Part shown: piece by piece, positions 16,863-26,067 of the stretch | Layout: the number at the start of each line of letters is the position of its first letter | How positions within the stretch are numbered: the first letter of the stretch is position 1 | Assembly (NCBI GenBank): GCA_943787745.1 | Contig: CALSNJ010000002.1 | Location: forward strand, 1 to 64,000 | Origin: an uncultured Alphaproteobacteria bacterium | GTDB lineage: Bacteria; Pseudomonadota; Alphaproteobacteria; UBA6615 | Reading direction: 5' to 3' | Length of the DNA stretch: 64,000 nt | Translations under genes and position numbers: made by a program | Notes under the pieces: generated by a model | The model's database searches: none | Told to the model about the DNA's origin: nothing | The model's input: the letters and a program-made list of their open reading frames with translations, nothing else

Positions 16863-17507
16863 GTGTCGGACGAGTTATTTCGCGAAGTTGATGAAGAGGT
16901 TCGTCAGGATCGCTACCAACAAGTTTGGAAACGCTACGGCACCCTGCTGGTGATTGCGGTGGTTGCAATCGTTGGGGCAACTGTTGCGTTCGTTGTGTGG
17001 CGGGGCGCGCAGGAAAGCGCACGCGAAGCTGACAGCACGCGGTTCCTCGCAGCTGTGGTTCAGGAGCAGACGCAGCGCGATACCGCGATTCTTCAGTTGC
17101 GTGACATAGCGAATGACGGAACGCCGGGTTACCGGTTCCTTGCCAGTTTGCGGGAGGCAAGCCTGCTGGCTGATGCGGGCAATACGGCCGAAGCCGTCGC
17201 TGTGTTTGATTCCATTGCCGCGGATGACGATCTTGGCGCTTCCTATCGGGATATGGCTCGTTTGCTGGCCGTCGCCCGTGGCATGGAGCTTCTGGGGTCC
17301 GACGAGGTCGAACAGCGTCTGTCGGCTCTTAACACCGAAGACAACCCATTCCGGGTGACCGCGCGTGAGTTTCTTGCCGTTTCTGCAATCCGTAACGGGA
17401 ATGACGTGCAGGCACGCGAACTGTTGCAGGCCAATGTCGATGACTCGGAGGCTCCCCCCGCGTCCCGCAACCGTGCGATTGAGTTGCTCTCAGCTCTCGG
17501 TAACTAG
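16863..17507 (+). CDS. YfgM-like TPR membrane protein
   Basis: A 214-residue protein with a cytosolic N-terminus (DELFREVDEEVRQDRYQQVWKRYG), one membrane helix at about residues 27-50, and a helical periplasmic TPR-like domain. This is the architecture of YfgM, an ancillary subunit of the Sec translocon and partner of periplasmic chaperones. The GTG start 16863 (GTGTCGGAC) follows AAAAGGAAATA. The bamB gene begins three bases after its stop and der follows, the same order as yfgM-bamB-der in other proteobacteria. Confidence 0.85.
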   Translation: MSDELFREVDEEVRQDRYQQVWKRYGTLLVIAVVAIVGATVAFVVWRGAQESAREADSTRFLAAVVQEQTQRDTAILQLRDIANDGTPGYRFLASLREASLLADAGNTAEAVAVFDSIAADDDLGASYRDMARLLAVARGMELLGSDEVEQRLSALNTEDNPFRVTAREFLAVSAIRNGNDVQARELLQANVDDSEAPPASRNRAIELLSALGN

Positions 17508-17509
17508 AC

Positions 17510-18853
17510 ATGACAACAGCACGCTATGATTTCGTGAAGAAAATTTGGCTGATCCCGGTCGCGCTCTTCGCACTTGCCGCCTGTGATTCACTCGATTTTT
17601 TGGGGGCTTCGGATGATGCGCCGTTGCCCGGTGAGAGAATTTCTGTCCTCGCGGCCCAAGACCAGATCGTGCCGTCATCCCGTGTGGCTGATCTTGCGAT
17701 TCGGTTGCCGCGTCCGCTGATCAATGTGGACTGGCCGCAGCAGGGTGGGTTTGCCAATCACGCCATGCACCATTTGTCGCTGGGGGCTTTACCGCAGGAA
17801 ATCTGGTCGAGCAGTCTTGGCTCAGGGTCCGATGACGACGAACCGATCCTTTCCGGTCCGGTAATCGCCAACAATCTTGTTTTCACCATGGACGCTGATG
17901 CGGTGGTTTCCGCCCGTCGCGTTGAGGACGGGCGGGTCGTCTGGCGGACCGATATCGAACCCGCTGATGAAGATGACGGAAATTGGGGCGGCGGTGTCGC
18001 CTTTGATCTGGGTAAGGTTTACGCCGGTACAGGCTTCGCGCAGGTCGTGGCTCTGGACGCACGCACCGGTGCAGAGCTTTGGCGGACGGCCGTGTCTGGC
18101 CCGATGCGTGCGGCACCCACGGCCTTTGGTGGCAGGGTTTATGCCATCACAAAAGACAACCAGTTGTTTGCGCTGGATGCTGAAACCGGCACCGTCGACT
18201 GGACCCACACAGGAATTGAAGAGACCGCCGGGCTGATCGGTTCTGCAAGTCCTGCTGTGGACGGGGACATCGTGATTGTCCCGTATTCCTCCGGTGAAAT
18301 TTTTGCCCTGCGCGCGCAGAACGGTCAGCAGCTCTGGAGTGACAATCTGGCGGCGATCCGGCGTGCCGATGCGGTTTCGGCACTGGCTGATATTCGCGGG
18401 CGTCCGGTCGTGGACCGTGGCCGCGTCTATGCCATCAGTCATTCGGGTCGCATGGTGGCAATTGATCTTGCAAGTGGGCGTCGTGTCTGGGAAGCCGAAG
18501 TCGGGGGTGTCAATCAGCCCTGGGTTGCCGGGCGGTTCATTTTTGTTGTGACAACAGAAGGTGATGTTGTCGCGCTCGTGGCGGAGAACGGACTGGTTCG
18601 CTGGGTACGGCCGCTTGGGCGTTACGAAGATCCCACGGATCGTGAAGACCTCGTCAATTGGTCGGGCCCCATTTTGGCCAGTGACCGCTTGATCGTCACC
18701 GGAAGTCAGGGGGTCGCCATTGCGCTTTCGCCTTACACCGGGGAAGTGATCGGTGAGATCGAAATGCCTGATGATGTTTCGTTGGCGCCGGTACTGGCAG
18801 ACGAAACGCTCTATTTCCAGACAGACGGTGCGCGTATCCTCGCGTTCCGCTAG
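17510..18853 (+). CDS. bamB: Outer-membrane assembly lipoprotein BamB
   Basis: A 447-residue lipoprotein of the BAM complex that inserts beta-barrels into the outer membrane. The signal ends at the lipobox LAAC (ALFALAACDSLDF). The body is a PQQ-type beta-propeller: DADAVVSARRVEDGRVVWR, VVALDARTGAELWR, LFALDAETGTVDW, IFALRAQNGQQLW, VAIDLASGRRVWEAE and later blades. It sits between the YfgM-like gene and der. Clients in this region's gene set include LptD. Confidence 0.92.
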   Translation: MTTARYDFVKKIWLIPVALFALAACDSLDFLGASDDAPLPGERISVLAAQDQIVPSSRVADLAIRLPRPLINVDWPQQGGFANHAMHHLSLGALPQEIWSSSLGSGSDDDEPILSGPVIANNLVFTMDADAVVSARRVEDGRVVWRTDIEPADEDDGNWGGGVAFDLGKVYAGTGFAQVVALDARTGAELWRTAVSGPMRAAPTAFGGRVYAITKDNQLFALDAETGTVDWTHTGIEETAGLIGSASPAVDGDIVIVPYSSGEIFALRAQNGQQLWSDNLAAIRRADAVSALADIRGRPVVDRGRVYAISHSGRMVAIDLASGRRVWEAEVGGVNQPWVAGRFIFVVTTEGDVVALVAENGLVRWVRPLGRYEDPTDREDLVNWSGPILASDRLIVTGSQGVAIALSPYTGEVIGEIEMPDDVSLAPVLADETLYFQTDGARILAFR

Positions 18854-18877
18854 TTCCTGAAGGGAACGCCAAAGATC

Positions 18878-20236
18878 ATGCTTCCGACCGTCGTTATCGT
18901 CGGGCGGCCGAATGTCGGCAAGTCCACATTGTTCAACCGCCTCGTGGGGCGGCGCGAAGCGTTGGTGGATGACAGTCCCGGGGTGACCCGTGACCGTCGT
19001 GAGGGCGAGGCCACGCTTGCGGATCTGACGTTCCGCCTGATTGATACCGCTGGCCTTGAAGATGCATTCGACGAGAGCTTGCCCGCACGTATGCGCCGTC
19101 AAACAGAGCAGGCAATCGATACTGCTGATCTGGTGATGCTTGTGGTCGATGCGCGCGCCGGTATCACACCGCTTGATGAACATTTTGCAGACTGGCTGCG
19201 GACCAAGGGTGCCAACGTCGCGTTGGTCGTCAACAAGTGTGAGGGCCGTGCGGGGGCAGGCGGGTATCTGGAGGCGTATTCACTGGGTCTTGGAGACCCG
19301 ATCGCCATTTCCGCAGAGCATGGAGAAGGTATTCACCTCCTCTATGATTCGATCGCTGCCGTTTCGCCTGATCCCGAAGCAGAATGGGACACCGAAGAGA
19401 CGGAAGAATACGACGAAAAGGCAATGCGCCTTGCGATCGTCGGACGCCCCAATGTCGGAAAATCCACCCTGATCAACGCGCTTGTAGGCAATGATCGCAT
19501 GCTGACCGGCCCGGAGGCCGGCATCACGCGCGATGCCATTTCCATCGAATGGGAGTTTGATGGTCATCGCATTGCGCTTGTCGATACAGCGGGAATGCGT
19601 CGTCGTGCCCGGATTGAGGAGAAGCTGGAGAAGCTGTCTGTCGGCAATTCTCTCAATGCGATTCAATATGCCCATGTCGTGGCACTGGTGCTCGATTCCG
19701 ATCAGATGCTCGAGAAGCAGGATCTGGCCATCGCCCGGCACGTGATTGAAGAAGGCCGCGCCTTTGTCATCGTCGTCAACAAATGGGACCTGGTCACCGA
19801 TGGGGCCGCGGCGCTACGCGTATTGCGTGATCGTATGGAAATTTCCCTGCCACAGGGCACCGGAACGCCTATCGTGACCCTGTCCGCAGCCACGGGCCGG
19901 GGACTCGATCGTCTGATGCCGGCTGTTCTTAAAGCCTATGAGCACTGGAACTTCCGTGTGTCGACAGCCGGATTGAATGACTGGCTGACCGAATCAATGG
20001 AGCGTCATCAGCCGCCATTGGCGGCCAACAAACGCCCGATCCGGCTGCGCTATGCAACCCAGGCCAAAGCGCGTCCGCCAACGGTCGTTCTGTTCGGAAA
20101 TCGCCCGGAAGATTTGCCGACGAGCTATTTGCGCTATCTGGAAAACAGCTTCCGCGATCGCTTCCAGCTGGAGGGGACGCCGATCCGTATCCAGACCCGC
20201 AAAAGTGACAATCCCTATCACAGCAAGAAACGCTGA
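18878..20236 (+). CDS. der: Ribosome biogenesis GTPase Der (EngA)
   Basis: A 452-residue protein with two tandem G domains, each with its own P-loop: GRPNVGKSTLFNRLVG at the N-terminus and GRPNVGKSTLINALVG near residue 190. Each has its DTAG switch (LIDTAGLED; LVDTAGMRR) and NKCE/NKWD base motif. The C-terminal KH-like domain includes LRYATQAKARPPTVVLFGN. Der acts in 50S subunit assembly. It completes the yfgM-bamB-der run and ends 12 bases from the convergent SDR gene. Confidence 0.96.
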   Translation: MLPTVVIVGRPNVGKSTLFNRLVGRREALVDDSPGVTRDRREGEATLADLTFRLIDTAGLEDAFDESLPARMRRQTEQAIDTADLVMLVVDARAGITPLDEHFADWLRTKGANVALVVNKCEGRAGAGGYLEAYSLGLGDPIAISAEHGEGIHLLYDSIAAVSPDPEAEWDTEETEEYDEKAMRLAIVGRPNVGKSTLINALVGNDRMLTGPEAGITRDAISIEWEFDGHRIALVDTAGMRRRARIEEKLEKLSVGNSLNAIQYAHVVALVLDSDQMLEKQDLAIARHVIEEGRAFVIVVNKWDLVTDGAAALRVLRDRMEISLPQGTGTPIVTLSAATGRGLDRLMPAVLKAYEHWNFRVSTAGLNDWLTESMERHQPPLAANKRPIRLRYATQAKARPPTVVLFGNRPEDLPTSYLRYLENSFRDRFQLEGTPIRIQTRKSDNPYHSKKR

Positions 20237-20248
20237 GACGGTTGATCT

Positions 20249-20962
20249 TCAGGCGAGATCTATCAGCTCACCATGGCCCGTCCAGGCCGGACTGGCGAGT
20301 TCGACGAATTTGCCTGCGATATCTTCTGGCGTTTTGAGTGTTTCGGGGTCTTCCCCGGGGAATGCTGCCGCACGCATTCCGGTGCGTGTCGCACCAGGGT
20401 TGAGAATATTGACCCGTACATCCGTGTTTTGCAGTTCGGCGGCCCAAACCTTGGCCAGTGTCTCGACTGCAGCCTTGGTGACCGCATAGGCTCCCCAGAA
20501 AGCTCGCGGGTTGGCCGCCGCACCGCTGGTTACCAGAATGGCCCGCCCGGCATCCGAAAGGCGGAGCAGCGGGTCCAGTGTCCGGATCAGGCGCCAGTTG
20601 GCATGTACATTCACATCGAAGACGTTGTGCCATGACTTGGCGTCGTAATGGGTAAGCGGAGTCATATCTCCGAGCGCACCAGCATTGCCGACGAAGATAT
20701 CGAGTTTCTTGAAGCGTTCCAGAAGTGCCGGCCCGAGCGTGTCGATCGCTTCGAAATCTGTGAGATCACACGGCACAAGCGTGGCTTGTCCGCCCGCAGC
20801 CTTGATTGTGTCATCGACTTCCTCAAGGCCACCGACTGTACGCGCGATCAGGATGACATGAGCGCCTTCTGCGGCGAACCGCAGAGCTACAGCGCGGCCA
20901 ATGCCGCGTGACGCACCGGTAATAAGGGCTGTGCGGCCCGACAGGATGCCTTGTTGGCTCAT
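20249..20962 (-). CDS. Short-chain dehydrogenase/reductase downstream of purF
   Basis: A 237-residue SDR with the NAD(P)-binding GASRGIG motif in its first 20 residues, VGNAG in place of the usual NNAG, and the catalytic YAVTKAAVE. The purF gene lies 16 bases upstream, so it is the last gene of the dnaB-purF run. Alphaproteobacteria often keep an SDR after purF, but the substrate is not known. Confidence 0.85.
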   Translation of the reverse strand: MSQQGILSGRTALITGASRGIGRAVALRFAAEGAHVILIARTVGGLEEVDDTIKAAGGQATLVPCDLTDFEAIDTLGPALLERFKKLDIFVGNAGALGDMTPLTHYDAKSWHNVFDVNVHANWRLIRTLDPLLRLSDAGRAILVTSGAAANPRAFWGAYAVTKAAVETLAKVWAAELQNTDVRVNILNPGATRTGMRAAAFPGEDPETLKTPEDIAGKFVELASPAWTGHGELIDLA

Positions 20963-20978
20963 GGTATTACGTTTCTGT

Positions 20979-22454
20979 TTAGGCCAGCTCAGCGAGGAGG
21001 GACATCTGTGTTACGTCGTCAGCGTGTTCCTGATCGGTCAACGCGATCGGATAGTCGCCACTGAAGCAGGCATCGCAATATTGTGGGGCGTCATTGTCGC
21101 GGCCGGGTTCACCCATGGCGCGGTACAGTCCATCAATGCTGATATAGGCCAGACTGTCGGCGCCGATCAGCTTCCGGATTTCCTCAACTTCATGATTGGC
21201 AGCTAGCAACTGTGAAGCTTCGGGTGTGTCGATGCCGTAGTAGCAGGGCCCCCGGGTTGGTGGGCTGGAAATACGCACATGCACTTCGCGTGCGCCCGCG
21301 CTGCGCACCATCTCGACGATCTTTTTCGATGTGGTGCCGCGCACAATACTGTCGTCGACAAGAATTACGCTCTTGCCATCCAGCTGGCCGCGATTGGCAT
21401 TGTGTTTGAGACGAACGCCCAGATGCCGGATTTCATCCGTCGGTTCGATAAACGTACGCCCGACATAATGGTTTCGGATCAGACCGAGTTCGAAAGGAAT
21501 ACCAGCTTCCGCAGCATAGCCGATGGCCGCCGGAACACCGCTGTCAGGGACGGGGATGACGAGATCAGCGTCCACATGGCTTTCCCGGGCAAGCTCGGCG
21601 CCAATGCCTTTGCGCGCCTCATAGACATTGGTGCCGTCCACATCGGAATCCGGACGGGCGAAATAGATGTACTCGAAGATGCAAAGACGTTTTCGAACCT
21701 GCGGTGAGGGTTTGTAGGAGTGCAGTCCGTCCTCGTCGATCACGATCAGTTCACCGGGCTCGATGTCGCGTACAAAGGTCGCGCCAATGATATCGAGCGC
21801 ACAGGTCTCTGATGCCAGGATCCAGGCATCGCCGAGTTCTCCAAGCACAAGGGGGCGAACGCCGAGCGGGTCACGCGCGCCAATCATTTTCCGGCGTGAT
21901 AGAGCGACCAGCGAATAGGCCCCGTCAATGGCGCGCAAGGCCTCAATAAACCGGTCCAGCAAGCGGGTTTCGCGACTGGTTGCGATCAGGTGCTGGATAA
22001 CCTCGGTGTCCATGGTCGACTGGAACAGCGAGCCTGCCTGCACCAATTCCCGGCGCAACTGGCGTGCGTTGGTCAGATTGCCGTTATGGGCGAGCGCAAG
22101 TCCGCCGAAACTGTAATCCGCATAGAGTGGCTGCACATTTCGCAGAACGGTCTCACCAGCTGTTGAATAACGATTGTGCCCGATCGCGGAATCGCCGGGC
22201 ATGGTCTCGATCACCTCGGCGTTGCCGAAGATATCTCCGACCAGCCCCATGGCGCGATGCGGGTGAAAGCGCTTTCCGTCATAGGAGACAATGCCTGCAG
22301 CTTCCTGGCCACGATGCTGAAGCGCGTGGAGGCCCAGAGCTGTCAGCGCGGCAGCGTCTTCGCTGCCATAAACGCCAAACACGCCGCATTCCTCGTGGAA
22401 CTTGTCCGGATCGTGGGACGGCTGAAACGGATGGGTTGTCAGATTATCTATCAC
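20979..22454 (-). CDS. purF: Amidophosphoribosyltransferase PurF
   Basis: A 491-residue enzyme for the first committed step of purine synthesis, transferring ammonia from glutamine to PRPP. After a short propeptide the catalytic Cys appears in CGVFGVYG. The glutaminase domain includes IGHNRYSTAGE and the PRTase domain has SVILVDDSIVRGTTSKKIV. The start is a GTG whose bases overlap the cvpA stop (GTGA), so it is translationally coupled to cvpA. Confidence 0.95.
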   Translation of the reverse strand: MIDNLTTHPFQPSHDPDKFHEECGVFGVYGSEDAAALTALGLHALQHRGQEAAGIVSYDGKRFHPHRAMGLVGDIFGNAEVIETMPGDSAIGHNRYSTAGETVLRNVQPLYADYSFGGLALAHNGNLTNARQLRRELVQAGSLFQSTMDTEVIQHLIATSRETRLLDRFIEALRAIDGAYSLVALSRRKMIGARDPLGVRPLVLGELGDAWILASETCALDIIGATFVRDIEPGELIVIDEDGLHSYKPSPQVRKRLCIFEYIYFARPDSDVDGTNVYEARKGIGAELARESHVDADLVIPVPDSGVPAAIGYAAEAGIPFELGLIRNHYVGRTFIEPTDEIRHLGVRLKHNANRGQLDGKSVILVDDSIVRGTTSKKIVEMVRSAGAREVHVRISSPPTRGPCYYGIDTPEASQLLAANHEVEEIRKLIGADSLAYISIDGLYRAMGEPGRDNDAPQYCDACFSGDYPIALTDQEHADDVTQMSLLAELA

Positions 22455-23116
22455 TGGTTCTTCCGGATCAGATCTTCAATGCCCTGTCGCACGCCGTCCT
22501 TATACCCCTCTTGGGCCGGTGACGCAGATGTTTCGGGCGGGCTGGTGAGTTTATCGAGAGCTTTGCGTGCCGCATCCACGTCATTGGCGCGTTTCTGGGC
22601 ATTTTGCAGGGCTGCGCCGGTTTCCCCGATCAAATTCTCCGGCAATAGATCACGGACCAGAAGTGCGCCGCGTTCAACAGCCGGGCGCGTGCGTGCGTCC
22701 TCAACCCATTCCGGTGTGTCTTCAGCCCAGACATCGCTCATGAACAGGAAGCCGACGCAGATCACCAGAGCCGATGCGGCCAGCCCGGCGAGCAAGCCGA
22801 GAGAGCGGTCGAGCGCATTCAGGCGGCCGGAACGGACCCAGCCACTCAGCATGTGACTGATCAGGTGGAAGACGATCAGGGCGACAATGAACAAGGCTGC
22901 CCCGGCAATCAGTTCCGAGAGCCATGCCGGCTGAATGTATTCCGCAGCGTAGGGCGTGACCGTTTCAAAGCCGTAGATCGTGATCAGGCCGGCACCGATC
23001 CAGGACGCCACGAACAAGCCGCCGCGCACAAATCCTGTAACCAGACCAAACAAGGCGCCCAGAAACACGACGGCGAGAACACCGATATCAAATCCGCTGA
23101 ATCCTGCTATTTCCAT
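22451..23116 (-). CDS. cvpA: CvpA family membrane protein
   Basis: A 221-residue protein with four membrane helices in the first 120 residues (FDIGVLAVVFLGALFGLVTGFVRG at the start) and a soluble, charged C-terminal tail. CvpA is named for a colicin V phenotype in E. coli and is commonly encoded beside purF, as here. Its molecular role is unclear. It starts two bases after the radA stop and overlaps the purF start. Confidence 0.88.
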   Translation of the reverse strand: MEIAGFSGFDIGVLAVVFLGALFGLVTGFVRGGLFVASWIGAGLITIYGFETVTPYAAEYIQPAWLSELIAGAALFIVALIVFHLISHMLSGWVRSGRLNALDRSLGLLAGLAASALVICVGFLFMSDVWAEDTPEWVEDARTRPAVERGALLVRDLLPENLIGETGAALQNAQKRANDVDAARKALDKLTSPPETSASPAQEGYKDGVRQGIEDLIRKNQ

Positions 23117-23118
23117 GA

Positions 23119-24513
23119 TCAGGCCGTTGCGATTGCTTTGGGTTTGCTGGGTACATCGAAATGGGTGAACAGGTCACGCAACTCCGATATTTCCGCGATC
23201 TGCAGATCGCCGGTATGTTTCTTTGATTTCTTGGTTCGCGCCGGTATCAGCGCCCGCTCAAAACCAAGGCTTTGTGCTTCGCGCAGGCGGGAATCGGGTT
23301 GGCCGACACCACGAACTTCGCCCCCCAGTCCCACTTCGCCAAACACAACCGTGCGCGGGGGAAGGGGTTGTTCAAGATGGGCTGAGACAAGCGCGGCTGC
23401 AACGGCAAGATCGGCCCCCGGCTCGCTGATCCGCAACCCACCCGCAACATTCAGATAGACATCATGGGACCCAAGATTGAGACCGCAGCGGGTCTGGAGT
23501 ACCGCGATCATCATCGCCAGCCGTCCGGAATCCCAACCGACAACAGCACGCCGTGCGGTGCCCAGCGCAGTTGGGGCCACAAGGGCCTGTATTTCCACAA
23601 GGACCGGTCGTGTTCCTTCAACGCCTGCAAACACAGCCGACCCGCTTGTGGTGTCGCTGTGCCCAGCCAGAAAAAGTTCGGATGGGTTGGACACTTCAGC
23701 CAGCCCCGCATCGGTCATTTCGAACACGCCGATTTCGTCGGTTGCCCCGAACCGGTTCTTGACCGCGCGCAGGATACGAAACTGGTTTGCGCGTTCGCCT
23801 TCAAAATAAAGCACGGCGTCGACCATGTGCTCGAGCACGCGCGGTCCTGCGATGGTGCCTTCCTTGGTGACGTGCCCCACGAGGATCATCGTTTGGCCAC
23901 GCCGCTTGGCAACACGGATCAGTTCCTGTGCGCAGGTGCGCACTTGTGAAACGGTGCCCGGCGCAGAATCCAGTGTGTCGACATACATGGTCTGAATGGA
24001 ATCGATAATCGCGACATCTGCGGCATCGGCGGAGTCCAGCGCGGCAAGAATATCGCGAATATTTGTTGCCGCCGCGAGAGAGACAGGCGCATCGGCGAGA
24101 CCGAGCCGCGCGGCGCGCAGCCTTATCTGGTCGATGGCTTCCTCACCGGAAATATAGGCCACCGAGACCCCTGATTTTGCCAGCAAGGCAGCGGCCTGCA
24201 GCAGAAGCGTTGATTTTCCGATCCCGGGATCACCGCCGACCAGCAGGGCCGAACCCGGGACGAGCCCGCCGCCGCAGACCCGATCAAGTTCCTTGATGCC
24301 GGTCAGCCGCCGTTCGCGATTTTCAGGCGCGCCGTCGAGCGAGGTAAAGGCGACAGGCTTACCCCCCGCCTTGGTCACTCCTTTGGGGACCGCCGCTTCT
24401 GCCACTTCCTCAACGATGGAATTCCATTCGTTGCAGGAATCGCAGCGGCCCGACCATTTGCCGTGGACGGCCCCGCAGGACTGACAGACGAAACGATTGG
24501 AGACACGCGCCAT
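23119..24513 (-). CDS. radA: DNA repair protein RadA
   Basis: A 464-residue RecA-like branch-migration helicase. It has an N-terminal four-Cys zinc finger (CQSCGAVHGKWSGRCDSC), a Walker A GGDPGIGKSTLLLQ, the RadA-specific KNRFGATDE motif, and a C-terminal Lon-protease-like domain (NVAGGLRISEPGADLAVAAAL). It helps process recombination intermediates. It starts two bases after the mlaF stop. Confidence 0.95.
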   Translation of the reverse strand: MARVSNRFVCQSCGAVHGKWSGRCDSCNEWNSIVEEVAEAAVPKGVTKAGGKPVAFTSLDGAPENRERRLTGIKELDRVCGGGLVPGSALLVGGDPGIGKSTLLLQAAALLAKSGVSVAYISGEEAIDQIRLRAARLGLADAPVSLAAATNIRDILAALDSADAADVAIIDSIQTMYVDTLDSAPGTVSQVRTCAQELIRVAKRRGQTMILVGHVTKEGTIAGPRVLEHMVDAVLYFEGERANQFRILRAVKNRFGATDEIGVFEMTDAGLAEVSNPSELFLAGHSDTTSGSAVFAGVEGTRPVLVEIQALVAPTALGTARRAVVGWDSGRLAMMIAVLQTRCGLNLGSHDVYLNVAGGLRISEPGADLAVAAALVSAHLEQPLPPRTVVFGEVGLGGEVRGVGQPDSRLREAQSLGFERALIPARTKKSKKHTGDLQIAEISELRDLFTHFDVPSKPKAIATA

Positions 24514-24515
24514 GG

Positions 24516-25298
24516 TCAGCCTGCCACACGCAGCTGAATGGGCCCGTCAGAGCGCCCATGGATGAATTGGTCGAGCATCTCGTTCCCCGAGTGGTCAATT
24601 TCCGAGACTGGCCCGTGCCAGACGATCCGACCCTCGTAGATCATTGCGATATTGTCTGCGATTCGTCGGGCACTTGCCATGTCATGGGTAATCGAAAGGG
24701 CTGTGGCGCCCAGCTCCCGCACGGATTTGACGATCAGGTTGTCGATGACACTGCCCATGATCGGATCAAGGCCGGTGGTGGGTTCGTCAAAGAACAGGAT
24801 TTCCGGCTTGGTTGCGATGGCACGCGCCAGTCCGGCGCGTTTTTGCATGCCGCCTGACAATTCGGCTGGTGAGCGGTCGGCAATATCGGTCTCCAGACCC
24901 ACCTGGACCATCGCTTCGAGAGCGGCTTCCCGTGCTTCCCGGCGATTCATCCCCTGACTCTGCATCAGGCCAAAGGCGACATTCTCCCAGACCGGCAGGC
25001 TGTCAAACAGGGCCGCGCCCTGAAACAGCATCCCGAACTTGCGGGTGACGCGTTCACGTTCGGCAACGCTCATCCCGACCACGTCCTCACCATCAATCAG
25101 GATGGCTCCTGAATCCGGTTCCATCAGGCCGATGATGTTCTTGATGAGAACCGATTTTCCGGTCCCCGAACCACCGATGACAGCGAGGGATTTGCCCGCT
25201 TCAATCGAGAGGTTCAGCCCCTGCAGGACGTGTTTGGAGCCGAATGATTTATGAAGATCACGGACCTCGATTTTTGCTGTGTTTCTATCTTGGGTCAT
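24516..25298 (-). CDS. mlaF: MlaF-type ABC transporter ATPase (phospholipid transport)
   Basis: A 260-residue ATPase: Walker A GGSGTGKSVLIKNIIG, signature LSGGMQKRAGLARAIA, Walker B ILFFDEPTTGLDP and switch His in SITHDM. These features, together with the adjacent MlaE permease, identify the Mla/Ttg2 phospholipid (or organic solvent resistance) transporter. I use ATG 25298, whose first bases overlap the mlaE stop; the longer ORF in the track extends in a wrong frame through mlaE. Confidence 0.9.
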   Translation of the reverse strand: MTQDRNTAKIEVRDLHKSFGSKHVLQGLNLSIEAGKSLAVIGGSGTGKSVLIKNIIGLMEPDSGAILIDGEDVVGMSVAERERVTRKFGMLFQGAALFDSLPVWENVAFGLMQSQGMNRREAREAALEAMVQVGLETDIADRSPAELSGGMQKRAGLARAIATKPEILFFDEPTTGLDPIMGSVIDNLIVKSVRELGATALSITHDMASARRIADNIAMIYEGRIVWHGPVSEIDHSGNEMLDQFIHGRSDGPIQLRVAG

Positions 25299-26065
25299 AC
25301 GGCGAAGAACATGGCGGTGATAATGAAGTTGAACAGCAACAGCAGAATTGAAGCGGAAACAACCGCATTTGTGGTCGCCTGACCAACGCCCTGGGCACCG
25401 CCTTTGGAGTTGTATCCGTGATAGGTGCCCATGAGCGCGACCAGAAAACCAAAGACGGCGGCTTTCACGAGACCCGAGACGAAGCCAAGGGTGTCGAGGC
25501 TCGTCCATGTGCTTTTCAGGTAGGTCGTCGGGTTGAAACCGAAATCGTAGACCGACACGATGAAGCCACCGAGAACGCCGATGACATCGGCGACAAGCAC
25601 CAGCAAGGGCAGCATGGCCACAGCTGCGATCAGGCGGGGTGCCACCAGATATTTGAATGGATTGGTCGAAAGTGTCGTCAGCGCGTCGATCTGCTCTGTC
25701 ACGCGCATTGTGCCGATTTCGGCGGCCATCGCCGCGCCAATCCGCCCCGCAACCATCAGACCTGCGAGGACCGGCCCAAGCTCGCGCGTGATGCCCCATA
25801 CGACCACGTTTGCAATTGCGGCTTCACCGGCGAATGCAAACCCGCTGTAACTCTGGAGTGCCAGAACCATACCGGTGAAGATTGCGGTCAGGCCGACAAC
25901 GGGCAGGGAGTAGTAGCCGATCTCGATCATCTGCCGGAGGATCAACCGCGGATAAAATGGTGGGGTCACACAGTGGTAAAGGCCATTTGCGGAAAAGATG
26001 GAAATCCGTCCGATCACGGCGAATATGGCAATCGTGCCCCGGCCAATGACGCGCAATATTCCCAT
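25295..26065 (-). CDS. mlaE: MlaE family lipid ABC transporter permease
   Basis: A 256-residue MlaE permease with about five or six helices and the family stretch TRELGPVLAGLMVAGRIGAAMAAEIGTMRVTEQ (quoted in part: GPVLAGLMVAGRIGAAMAAE), then EQIDALTTLSTNP and YLVAPRLIAA. It forms the inner-membrane core of the Mla system with MlaF. No mlaD substrate-binding gene follows, so the periplasmic subunit must be elsewhere. The stop overlaps the mlaF start by four bases. Confidence 0.92.
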   Translation of the reverse strand: MGILRVIGRGTIAIFAVIGRISIFSANGLYHCVTPPFYPRLILRQMIEIGYYSLPVVGLTAIFTGMVLALQSYSGFAFAGEAAIANVVVWGITRELGPVLAGLMVAGRIGAAMAAEIGTMRVTEQIDALTTLSTNPFKYLVAPRLIAAVAMLPLLVLVADVIGVLGGFIVSVYDFGFNPTTYLKSTWTSLDTLGFVSGLVKAAVFGFLVALMGTYHGYNSKGGAQGVGQATTNAVVSASILLLLFNFIITAMFFAV

Positions 26066-26067
26066 GA

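Noticed and set aside
17822-19183. 453-residue minus-strand ORF over bamB and the start of der
   Set aside because: It spans two well-supported genes antisense and has no recognisable domain.
22853-23458. 201-residue plus-strand ORF over cvpA/radA
   Set aside because: Antisense shadow of conserved genes with no protein-like features.
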